Shown here: positions 47,015 through 54,743 of the stretch, piece by piece
How positions within the stretch are numbered: position 1 is the stretch's first letter
Layout: each line of letters begins with the position of its first letter
Source: Persicobacter diffluens
Lineage (GTDB): Bacteria > Bacteroidota > Bacteroidia > Cytophagales > Cyclobacteriaceae
Assembly (NCBI RefSeq): GCF_036244895.1
Contig: NZ_BQKE01000006.1
Location: forward strand, 1-64,000
DNA: 64,000 nt
Direction of reading: 5' to 3'
The notes under the pieces: model-generated
What the model was told of the DNA's origin: nothing
The model's input: only the letters and a program-made list of their open reading frames with translations
Database searches by the model: none
Translations under genes and position numbers: made by a program

Positions 47015-47069
47015 GTTAACTACTTGCCATTTGTATGCAATTAAAAGAAAGTAGGATATACCATCTTTG
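47015..47069 (+). promoter_or_regulatory. Regulon promoter R4 (upstream of CoA-transferase)
   Basis: GTTAACTAC at 47015, TGCAATTAA at 47036 (21 bp), CATCTTTGTAATGTC with CTTTG at 47065-47069 (29 bp after TGCAA). Confidence 0.75.
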
Positions 47070-47171
47070 TAATGTCGAAAGATAATAAGGTTTTTATCTG
47101 CTTCATAGCAAGATGAAAATTTTCAATTATCATTTCAAAAAGAAAGAAAATTAATATAAAAAATAATCATT

Positions 47172-48380
47172 ATGTCTAGAATTCTTGAAGGAATCAAAGT
47201 AATTGAGGTAGCCTCTATGGCGGCTGCTCCATCAGCAACGGTAATGTTAGCGGACTTAGGTGCGGAAGTAATCAAGATAGAGCCACCACAAGGGGACCTT
47301 TGGCGATATGGAAACAAAGTGGCAGGTATGCCGGCAAGTGATATTCCTTACACTACTTTTATTCAAAACCGCAGCAAAAAATCGGTTGCTTTGGACCTAA
47401 AGAAGCCTGAAGCACAGGATATTTTGAATAAGTTGGTTGAAACAGCGGATGTTTTCCTTACGAACTCTCCACGTGCGGTACAAAAACACCTGGGACACAC
47501 CTATGAGGACATCAAGGCGATTAATCCAAAAATCGTTTATGCCTGGATTAACGGATTCGGTGTTGCCGGACCGGATAAAGATGCTCCTGGTTTCGACATG
47601 ACCGCCTGGTATGCCCGTACCGGTATGATGGAAGAATTGAGACCAAAGGATGCCAGCCCGGTGCCATTACCGGTAGGAGTAGGGGACTTGGGTACTGCCA
47701 GCACGCTTTTTGGCGCGGTAATGACAGGTCTGTTCCACCGCCAGCGTACCGGAGAGGGTGTTAAAGTATCTACCTCCCTGATGAACAACGGTATTTGGGC
47801 CAACTCCAGTATGATGCAGGCGGCCTTGGTAGGTGCACCAGCGATGCAAAAATTCCACCGTACAGAATGGCCTAACCCGGTATCGGGAGGGGTATTCAAA
47901 ACCAAGGATGATCGTTACATTATCATTGTGGAACTGAACCCTAAAAATATCGGTAACTTACGCGACGCTTTTGGTGCTGATCACCTGAAAGGCGATGAGC
48001 GTTTTGCGACCCCACAAGCTCGTGGTGTGAATCACCAGGCACTATTTGATGAGATGCAAAAAATCGTGGGTACTTATGATTTGGCTACTGTCCGGGAAAG
48101 ACTGAAAAGTTTTGGTGTAAACTTCAGTGTGGTACAAACAACGGAAGAATGTACGCGTGATGAGCACATGATTGCCAATGGTTGTTTCCCTGAAGTAGCA
48201 GGTACTGAGGGTATTCGTACCGTTGACAGCCCGATTCAGGTTGAAGGTATTGCTAAAGTACAGCCACAAAATCCTCCAAAAGTAGGCGGAAACACTGTGG
48301 AAGAATTAAGCGCTTTAGGTTTCAGTCAGGATACGATTGAAGGTTTGGCCGCTGCGGGCGCTATCGGTATCTCTAAATAA
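47172..48380 (+). CDS. CaiB/BaiF family (type III) CoA-transferase
   Basis: 402 residues, cytoplasmic. Family III CoA-transferases move CoA between carboxylic acids through an aspartyl-CoA thioester. N-terminal signature GIKVIEVASMAAAPSATVML with ADLGAEVIKIEPP, NRSKKSVALDLK, and GVGDLGTAST giving the catalytic aspartate at about D172. Members act on carnitine, formyl/oxalate, bile acids and other acids; the substrate here is not determined. The gene has its own regulon promoter (R4) and terminator, upstream of MaoC, ligase and enoyl-CoA hydratase genes. Confidence 0.92.
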   Translation: MSRILEGIKVIEVASMAAAPSATVMLADLGAEVIKIEPPQGDLWRYGNKVAGMPASDIPYTTFIQNRSKKSVALDLKKPEAQDILNKLVETADVFLTNSPRAVQKHLGHTYEDIKAINPKIVYAWINGFGVAGPDKDAPGFDMTAWYARTGMMEELRPKDASPVPLPVGVGDLGTASTLFGAVMTGLFHRQRTGEGVKVSTSLMNNGIWANSSMMQAALVGAPAMQKFHRTEWPNPVSGGVFKTKDDRYIIIVELNPKNIGNLRDAFGADHLKGDERFATPQARGVNHQALFDEMQKIVGTYDLATVRERLKSFGVNFSVVQTTEECTRDEHMIANGCFPEVAGTEGIRTVDSPIQVEGIAKVQPQNPPKVGGNTVEELSALGFSQDTIEGLAAAGAIGISK

Positions 48381-48394
48381 AAATTGGGAGTACT

Positions 48395-48435
48395 AAGAGT
48401 GTCTTAAAAAGCACACCATCCGGCTGCAAATCAGC
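48395..48435 (+). repeat. Family A repeat, left-end remnant A8
   Basis: AAGAGTGTCTTAAAAAGCAC followed by ACCATCCGGCTGCAAATC only; the rest is gone. Confidence 0.55.
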
Positions 48436-48501
48436 ATTTTTCGTCGGGTGGTTTTCAACATGTTTCCAGCATAAAGATAAAGTATAGTCCATCAATTTGA
48501 G

Positions 48502-48535
48502 CGCCGGGGTTTATTGGATATCCCCGGCGTTTTTT
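48502..48535 (+). terminator. Intrinsic terminator after the CoA-transferase
   Basis: CGCCGGGG (48502-48509) pairs with CCCCGGCG (48522-48529), followed by TTTTTT. Confidence 0.9.
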
Positions 48536-48695
48536 CTATGTCCAGAGGGGAGATCGCTGTTCTTATGCTGTCCGTCTTTTTGCCTGAAAAGATCCGTCTA
48601 ATTAACTGTAAATCAATTGAAAAATGGTGGTTGTGGGCCTGCTGTCGGGGAGTAACTTCCTTGGCTACACCTTTTTTCTTCATTTGACAAAATGA

Positions 48696-48750
48696 GTTAA
48701 CTCATTACCATTTATATGCAATAGTTAAGCATAAAAAACGGCCATATTTG
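48696..48750 (+). promoter_or_regulatory. Regulon promoter R5 (upstream of MaoC-like gene)
   Basis: GTTAACTCA at 48696, TGCAATAGT at 48717 (21 bp), CATATTTGT with ATTTG at 48746-48750 (29 bp after TGCAA). Confidence 0.75.
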
Positions 48751-48802
48751 TATTGTCAATAAGGGAAATAATCAACACAGAATATATTTAATCAGTAAAA
48801 TT

Positions 48803-49270
48803 ATGAGTGATAACGCAAAGTTTTTCGAAGATTACAACATTGGGGATTTCGAAATTGAGAAAACAGATTCTCGTACCATTACCGAAGCAGATATCGTCTT
48901 CCATTCCATGCACTCCGGTGACTGGATGCCACACCATAATGATGAAGAGTGGTGTAAGACCCAACCCTTCAAGCACCGTATAGCCCATGGTAACTTATCA
49001 TTTTGTATCGGTACTGGTTTGATCGTAATGTCTTCTGATCGTAACCCGAACTGCATGTCTTATGGTTATGAAAAGCTTCGCTTTCCTCATCCGGTATATG
49101 CAGGAGATACATTAACAGCTTCCGTGAAAGTGCTGGACAAGAAAGATCATCCTAAACACAAGACTCACGGTTTAATGACCCATGCAGAGACGGTAACCAA
49201 CCAAAGAGGAGAGGTGGTGTGTTATGCAGAGCATATCTTCTTTACCGTAAGAAGGACTCCTAAAGCATAA
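48803..49270 (+). CDS. MaoC-like hydratase (hotdog fold)
   Basis: 155 residues, the usual single-hotdog length. MaoC-type enzymes hydrate enoyl-CoA thioesters. Motif region DWMPHHNDEEWC with RIAHGNLSF corresponds to the hydratase motif (Asp/His and the following IAHG). First gene of the R5 transcript; the acyl-CoA ligase begins 117 bp downstream. Substrate unknown; some family members act on branched or aromatic acyl-CoA. Confidence 0.87.
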   Translation: MSDNAKFFEDYNIGDFEIEKTDSRTITEADIVFHSMHSGDWMPHHNDEEWCKTQPFKHRIAHGNLSFCIGTGLIVMSSDRNPNCMSYGYEKLRFPHPVYAGDTLTASVKVLDKKDHPKHKTHGLMTHAETVTNQRGEVVCYAEHIFFTVRRTPKA

Positions 49271-49387
49271 TTTAGGTTTAAAAACGCTCTAAAAGAGAAA
49301 GGATTATCGGACGGTGACCGGAAACTCACTCTACTTTTTAGCAGTCCGATATTCACCCACAACCTCATCATTTTAAATTAATTTTCG

Positions 49388-50998
49388 GTGGAACAGATTC
49401 AATTACAGCGTAACGCATGGGCTCAATTTGGAGGAATGTCCGTCACCAGTATCCTCGACCGTTGGGTTGAAATACAGGCAGACAAAACCTTCCTGATCTG
49501 GCAACCTTTTGAGGGGCCGGGCCGGTCCTGGACTTATGGACAATTGGCGCAGGCGGCACAGCAGTTTGCCTTCGGTTTAAATCAACGTCAGGTGAAATCC
49601 GGCGACTTTGTGTTGATCCATATGGATAACTGTCCGGAATTTATCATCGCCTGGTTGGCCTGCGCTTACATTGGGGCCATTCCGGTAACCATCAATACCC
49701 GGTCGGTGGCGCAAAATGTGACTTATTTCGCTGAAGTGATGCAGCCGGTAATGGCGATTACTTCCGAGCTTTATGCCCCTATGATCCATCGGGCATGTTC
49801 GGCTTCTTTGCCGTTGGTCATCACCGGGAACGTCTCTGAAAAGCTACCGAAAGACAGGCTGATCACGCTTTTTGACGCGATTTACCAACAAGGAACACTA
49901 CCGAAAATTCCGGATATTCCGGAGCGGGATTTCGCCGTTCAGTTTACCTCCGGCACCACTTCCCGCCCAAAACCGATCATGTGGACCAATGGTAATGCCT
50001 TGTGGAGCGGTAAATCCATGTCCACTAATATGCGCTTACGTCGTGAGGACAGAACATTGCTTTTCCTACCGCTTTTCCATGCCAATGCGCAAATTACTTT
50101 GCTGTCCAGTCTTTGGTCCGGAGGATCGGTGGTCTTGCAACCCAAATTTTCCACCTCTCGATTTTGGAATACCGTCGTTCAACACCAGGCGACCTGGGTG
50201 TCGGCCATTCCATTTGTGTATAAAGCATTAAAAGATCAGGCCGTACCGGCGCAGCATCCGCTTCGTTTTATGATGGGGCTGGAGCGATCTCCGGAAATAG
50301 AAAAAGCCTTTGGTATACAAACCATGGCACTTTGGGCCATGACCGAAACCCTTTCAGCCTGCATTGTTACAGATGCAGACCAGCCTGGCCCGGCGGGTAC
50401 TATCGGACGTCCTTCGCCATTTTACCAGGTCGAAATACGACGGGAGGATGGATCTCTGGCCGGTCCCGGAGAAGAAGGCCGATTATATATTCGGGGAGAA
50501 AGAGGCCTGACGTTATTCAAAGAATATTATAAGCATCCGGAAATCACCGCTGCGGCATTTGATGCAAGTGGTGCCCTCGACACCGGGGATGTGGTTCGGA
50601 TGGATGAGCAAGGGTGGTTGTTTTATGTCACCCGCGCTAAAGATATGTTGCGCGTAGGAGGGGAAAACGTTGCAGCACTGGAGATTGAGAATAGCATCAA
50701 TAGTACGGGATTAGTACAGGAATACGCCGTAGTAGGGCAGGCACACAGCATGTTAGGCGAAGTGCCGGTAGCTTTCATTTCCCTAAACGAAAAAGGGAAA
50801 GCACTGGAGGAAGAGGCAGTGAAAGCCCGCATTACGCAAGCTTGCCAACAGCAACTGGCGGACTTCAAAGTACCCAAAGCTATTCACATTATCGAGCACT
50901 TTCCACACTCCACCCTGGACCGGATTGCAAAAAATAAATTGCGCGAGCAGCTGCCGGAGATGGTAGCTGAACAGCCTAAAAAAATAAGTAATAAATAA
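49388..50998 (+). CDS. Acyl-CoA ligase (AMP-forming; CaiC-like)
   Basis: 536 residues from a GTG; an ATG at 49436 is an alternative that would trim 16 residues. Adenylate-forming signatures: FTSGTTSRPKPIMWT (P-loop), MTETLSACI, LDTGDVVRMDEQGWLFYV, RAKDMLRVGGENV, and the C-terminal catalytic lysine in LDRIAKNKLRE. Overall wording (DNCPEFIIAWLACAYIGAIP, LFKEYYKHPE) is nearest, by my reading, to carnitine/betaine-type CaiC ligases, though a generic medium-chain or carboxylic acid ligase is possible. It links MaoC and enoyl-CoA hydratase genes in the same direction. Confidence 0.88.
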   Translation: MEQIQLQRNAWAQFGGMSVTSILDRWVEIQADKTFLIWQPFEGPGRSWTYGQLAQAAQQFAFGLNQRQVKSGDFVLIHMDNCPEFIIAWLACAYIGAIPVTINTRSVAQNVTYFAEVMQPVMAITSELYAPMIHRACSASLPLVITGNVSEKLPKDRLITLFDAIYQQGTLPKIPDIPERDFAVQFTSGTTSRPKPIMWTNGNALWSGKSMSTNMRLRREDRTLLFLPLFHANAQITLLSSLWSGGSVVLQPKFSTSRFWNTVVQHQATWVSAIPFVYKALKDQAVPAQHPLRFMMGLERSPEIEKAFGIQTMALWAMTETLSACIVTDADQPGPAGTIGRPSPFYQVEIRREDGSLAGPGEEGRLYIRGERGLTLFKEYYKHPEITAAAFDASGALDTGDVVRMDEQGWLFYVTRAKDMLRVGGENVAALEIENSINSTGLVQEYAVVGQAHSMLGEVPVAFISLNEKGKALEEEAVKARITQACQQQLADFKVPKAIHIIEHFPHSTLDRIAKNKLREQLPEMVAEQPKKISNK

Positions 50999-51030
50999 AT
51001 AATTCCAATAGAAATAAACATTCGATTATC

Positions 51031-51807
51031 ATGAAAGATTTCAAATACGTCCTTACCGAGCAAAAGGAAAATGTAGGTATTGTTACCTTTAATCGTCCTG
51101 AAGCACTTAATGCACTTAATGAACAATTGGCAGAGGAAGTGACAGATGCCCTGAAGGCATTTGATGCGGATGACAGCATTGGCTGTATGGTACTGGCAGG
51201 TGGAGATAAAGCATTTTGTGCCGGAGCAGACCTGAAGTGGATTGCCTCGCAGAATTTCGAAAGTGCTTTCAATACCAATCTGGCCGCTTATATGGATCAG
51301 GTAGCGAACCTTCGCAAGCCGGTGATTGCCGCTGTTCGCGGATTTGCCTTTGGTGGGGGAACTGAAATTTCTCTGATGTGCGATATGATCATCGCTGATA
51401 CGACGGCTAAATTTGCCCTTCCTGAAGTAACCCTGGGGGTTATCCCCGGTGCTGGTGGACCTGCTCGCTTAACTCGTGCTGTAGGAAAAGCCAAGGCGAT
51501 GTACTATATCCTGACTGGTGAAGCCATGGATGCTGTAGAAGCAGAGCGCATCGGACTTATTACGAAAGTGGTTGAAGATGGCCAACAGTTGGAAGCGGCT
51601 TTAAAACTAGCGCGCAGAATTGCCAACAACCCACGTCTATCCGTGATGGCAGGGAAAGAATCCGTGAACCAACAAGCGGAGGTGCCTTTGATCCCTGGAT
51701 TGAAATTGGAGCGTCGCTTATTCCACGGATTGTTCAGCACCCCGGATCAAAAAGAAGCCATGACAGCTTTTGCTGAAAAACGCAAGCCAAGCTTTAAGCA
51801 ATATTAA
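51031..51807 (+). CDS. Enoyl-CoA hydratase/isomerase (crotonase family)
   Basis: 258 residues. Crotonase motifs: CAGADLKWIAS and GFAFGGGTEISLMCD (oxyanion hole) and LPEVTLGVIPGAGGPARL. Both hydratase glutamates are present (E112 and E132 by my count), so hydratase activity is likely. It lies 32 bp after the ligase stop. With the CoA-transferase and ligase it forms a CaiB-CaiC-CaiD-like trio, but no CaiA-type dehydrogenase or transporter is present. Confidence 0.9.
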   Translation: MKDFKYVLTEQKENVGIVTFNRPEALNALNEQLAEEVTDALKAFDADDSIGCMVLAGGDKAFCAGADLKWIASQNFESAFNTNLAAYMDQVANLRKPVIAAVRGFAFGGGTEISLMCDMIIADTTAKFALPEVTLGVIPGAGGPARLTRAVGKAKAMYYILTGEAMDAVEAERIGLITKVVEDGQQLEAALKLARRIANNPRLSVMAGKESVNQQAEVPLIPGLKLERRLFHGLFSTPDQKEAMTAFAEKRKPSFKQY

Positions 51808-51838
51808 TCCGAATGCTGTGCTTTTAAACACACTCTTA
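51807..51838 (-). repeat. Family A repeat, end remnant A9
   Basis: CCGAATGCTGTGCTTTTAAA followed by CACACTCTTAAC, directly after the hydratase stop. A family B-like terminal word (TAGCCCGGATTATTTATGC) lies nearby at 51893-51912. Confidence 0.5.
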
Positions 51839-52037
51839 ACCTTTTGTCGCCAGTTCTTTCTCAGAGCTGGTGACTTTTTATAGGTAGCCATTTAGCCCGG
51901 ATTATTTATGCTCTTAGGGGCGTTCGAAAACCGTCATTTGTAGCAGGATGGCTGGTTATAAACAAGTTTTTAAACAGGCGCATTAAAAAGCACACTTCAA
52001 CACCATAGACGAAATACCCGAAATCCAATCGCTAACG

Positions 52038-52068
52038 GTTGTAAAATACTGGATTATGTTTACATTTG
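52038..52068 (+). promoter_or_regulatory. Bacteroidetes-type promoter of the second AraC gene
   Basis: GTTG at 52038-52041, 19-bp spacer, TACATTTG at 52061-52068: a good match to the TTTG-N19-TAnnTTTG consensus. An ATG at 52056 overlaps the -7 box, so the longer reading frame beginning there cannot be the start; the ATG at 52125 is used. Confidence 0.7.
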
Positions 52069-52124
52069 AAACACATGAGAATTGTTGCTCAAAATCACAT
52101 GATTTTTTAACTCGTAAACCTGCT

Positions 52125-53099
52125 ATGTCGGATAAAGCCTCAGTAACCACCATCAAGTTCAACGATATAGACACCAAGGAAAATTTATCAGCACTCGCCC
52201 ATCAATATCAAGGCGAATGGGATGGGAAAACTTTGCACATTGATCATGAGCAATTCAAGTTGGATATTCACTGTTTTTCCTATATGAGAATGGTCTCTAT
52301 TGATCTCTGTGAGGCTTCTGTTTATCAGCCAGTAACATTTGTTCAGGCTCCTGAAAGTGAGGAGGATTTCATTTATATCCGCTTGGGCTTCTCTGGTACG
52401 ATCGTAAATGCACCCTTGCCGGACGAGTTTCACAGTAATGGGATCTTTATTTATAATTCCAGCCAACATTTTGAAGTGGATTTCCCTGCAGGGGTAAATG
52501 ACCGATGGATTGTTATTAAATTTCCGAAACGATTATACTATGAGTTTTTTGAGCGGGAAGAAACTAAACTTAAGCAGATTTTAGATGACACTGAACCATG
52601 GTTTCACTATCTACCCCTTAATGCTGAGATTGAAGAATATATCAAAATAATCTTTCAGAATGGAGTGAGTCCACATGGGCGTAAGATTGCGCCGTTTTCT
52701 AAAGCGCTGGATACGATCAGTGCCATTACGGAGCAATTGGAGGCTGAAGAGCCAGGTAATATTCAAAAGCGTATCCACCCAACAGATTTGCGGATTATTA
52801 TTTCTATAAAGGATCAGATCTTAGGTAGTCTCGACAATCTTCCTAAACTGGATGACCTTAGCGAAGAGCATGGTATGAGCGTCTCGAAGATTCACCGACT
52901 GTTTAAGCACGTCTTCAAAATGCCTGTACTCAAATTCTATAATCAGCAGAAGGTAGAATTGCTCCGCCAGAAAATCCAACATACCGATGATAGCCTGACC
53001 AATATTGCGGCAGATTTAGGTTTTAGTCATGTCGCACATATGAGCCGGGTATTCAAAAAGCATTATGGCTACGCCCCATCAGCGCTGCGCAGGGCTTAG
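52125..53099 (+). CDS. AraC-family transcriptional regulator (paralogue 2)
   Basis: 324 residues from ATG at 52125 (MSDKASVTTIKF), chosen because the promoter -7 box lies inside the longer frame. C-terminal AraC domain with LDDLSEEHGMSVSKIHRLF and LTNIAADLGFSHVAHMSRV, then FKKHYGYAPSALRR. The N-terminal sensor is shared with 30211 and 56393 products (QGEWDGKTLHI, RLGFSGTIVNA, NGIFIYNSSQHFEVDFPAG). Located between the CoA cluster and the barrel/M20 operon, both with regulon promoters. Confidence 0.9.
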   Translation: MSDKASVTTIKFNDIDTKENLSALAHQYQGEWDGKTLHIDHEQFKLDIHCFSYMRMVSIDLCEASVYQPVTFVQAPESEEDFIYIRLGFSGTIVNAPLPDEFHSNGIFIYNSSQHFEVDFPAGVNDRWIVIKFPKRLYYEFFEREETKLKQILDDTEPWFHYLPLNAEIEEYIKIIFQNGVSPHGRKIAPFSKALDTISAITEQLEAEEPGNIQKRIHPTDLRIIISIKDQILGSLDNLPKLDDLSEEHGMSVSKIHRLFKHVFKMPVLKFYNQQKVELLRQKIQHTDDSLTNIAADLGFSHVAHMSRVFKKHYGYAPSALRRA

Positions 53100-53145
53100 A
53101 GCGTGATTGGAATTCATATTTGATGATTGCCATCGAGGGTGCTGT

Positions 53146-53370
53146 TTTAAGCCGAATTATTCACCATCATATTTATTAACTGATCGCAAGTAATTTAATT
53201 TCAGCTCATTATAATTTATTTTCTTTGATTTATAATCGCCCAAATTTGGGCAAGCTTGCTTTCTCCTCATTCAGCGGCTGCTTTGAGAAAACACGAAATA
53301 ATGAAAATCCACTTCTGTTTTCCCGTCTGGCAGTTCATTGAGGATGGAAGCATGCCTCATTCGGTCTAAA
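53146..53370 (+). repeat. Family B repeat, copy B7
   Basis: TTTTAAGCCGAATTATTCAC at the left, perfect core GCCCAAATTTGGGCAAGC, right end GCATGCCTCATTCGGTCTAA (diverged). Confidence 0.75.
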
Positions 53371-53520
53371 TGTGTACCTTGAGTAAGGATATCGGCGGAT
53401 TATTGAATCCAAGCCAATGGAGTTATCCCCTATTTTATGTGCCTTCACCTACTTGTTACCTTTATCCGGCAATGAACTTCCAAATGATGATTCAGGTAAA
53501 AATACAATTTGACAATTTTG

Positions 53521-53575
53521 TGCAAGTTATTGGAAATAATATGCAAAGCTGCTCAGGTAAAAATGTAGACATTTG
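53521..53575 (+). promoter_or_regulatory. Regulon promoter R6 (upstream of barrel/M20 operon)
   Basis: TGCAAGTTA at 53521, TGCAAAGCT at 53542 (21 bp), GACATTTGT with ATTTG at 53571-53575 (29 bp after the second TGCAA). The best copy of the operator: both half-sites are TGCAA. It implies a leader of about 190 nt before the 53774 start. Confidence 0.75.
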
Positions 53576-53773
53576 TATCATCAGCAGAACGATAATCCAC
53601 TGAAACATTAATGAAGGATAGGTGCCGTAATTGGAGCTATAAAAATTAGCGCATGCGATCATTACTATCCACCACCTACTGAATGACCATAGTAAAATAG
53701 AACAGGAAAGAAATTCGGACTGGCGAGCCCAAAAGGGCAGCCCGGATAAGCATTGATAACATTAATATTGAAA

Positions 53774-54685
53774 ATGAAGAAATACTTTACATCTCTAGTC
53801 TTGACGCTGATAGCGTGTAGCTGGGCATCCTTTACGGTGTTGGCACAGGAAGCAGACTCTACCGCTGCCCCGATCAATGAAAACGAAAAAATTGCAAAGG
53901 AATTGGTTAACCCCAATACGACTTTGGGGCTAATGGCTTTTCCTATAGATTATGTCCATTACAAAGGAACGGCCCCTGGAGCCTCTTCCCAAAATGGCTT
54001 GGTGATCAACTTTCAACCCAGCCTACCGATTCCACTTTCTAAAAGTGTGAACTTATTCGTACGTCCTTTAATTCCCTTGCATATCAGCCAGCCCACTATG
54101 GGGGAGCAAGGTTTTAGTCAGCAGGGGGTTAACCTGGGGAATATCAGTGCCGATGTGGCTGTGGGAAAAACCTGGCCATCCAAGTTTATCTCTATTCTCG
54201 GGGTGTTTGGTAGCTTTCCTACTGCTACTGTAGAAGCACTGAAGGCACCTCATATTACCCTGGGACCTGAATTAATGCTTGCCCAACTTACCGACTGGGG
54301 AGGTATTGGTTTATTAGTGAATCATTCCTGGAGTGTGAATTCACCGGGTGGGGTAGACGCACCATTGTCTCCGGAATATATGTGGGCGACTAATAATGGT
54401 ACTGAAGCATCCAGTGTGACGGCCGGTCAGTACTTCTATGTCGTGAATTTAAGAAATGCCTGGCAAATTACCGGGCAGCCAACCTGGGCCTTCAACCACA
54501 AAGCTTCTAAAGGTAATCGACTATCCTTACCGTTAGGAACAGGTGTGAGTAAAGTGACGAAATTCGGAAAATTACCTGTTAAGATATCCCTGCAGTATTG
54601 GTACTATGTCGCCTCTCCGGACATGTTTGGTGCCCAGCACCAGGTGCGTCTGCAAATTGCTCCGGTTATTCCATTGCCTTGGTAA
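53774..54685 (+). CDS. Outer-membrane beta-barrel protein, paralogue of the 22823 gene
   Basis: 303 residues from ATG at 53774 (MKKYFTSLVLTLIACSW), with a signal peptide cut near VLAQ. Repeated transporter-barrel text (FPIDYVHYKGTAP, FVRPLIPLHI, ISADVAVGKTWPSKF, ITLGPELMLA, ISLQYWYYVASP) and the end APVIPLPW, the same as the 22823 product. It is followed by the M20 gene after 58 bp. Likely role: letting the substrate of the M20 enzyme, or products, cross the outer membrane (inference). Confidence 0.8.
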   Translation: MKKYFTSLVLTLIACSWASFTVLAQEADSTAAPINENEKIAKELVNPNTTLGLMAFPIDYVHYKGTAPGASSQNGLVINFQPSLPIPLSKSVNLFVRPLIPLHISQPTMGEQGFSQQGVNLGNISADVAVGKTWPSKFISILGVFGSFPTATVEALKAPHITLGPELMLAQLTDWGGIGLLVNHSWSVNSPGGVDAPLSPEYMWATNNGTEASSVTAGQYFYVVNLRNAWQITGQPTWAFNHKASKGNRLSLPLGTGVSKVTKFGKLPVKISLQYWYYVASPDMFGAQHQVRLQIAPVIPLPW

Positions 54686-54743
54686 AGACATCGTCTTATA
54701 ACTTATTATAAAAAGAAATACTTTCTATAAAAATTCCTCTATC

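Noticed and set aside
24546..51807. A bile-acid (bai-like) pathway
   Set aside because: A bile-salt-hydrolase-like enzyme and a BaiF-family CoA-transferase are present, but both families are broad and no other bai-type enzyme (steroid dehydrogenases, BaiCD/H) occurs. The broader acyl-amide idea is kept as inference only.
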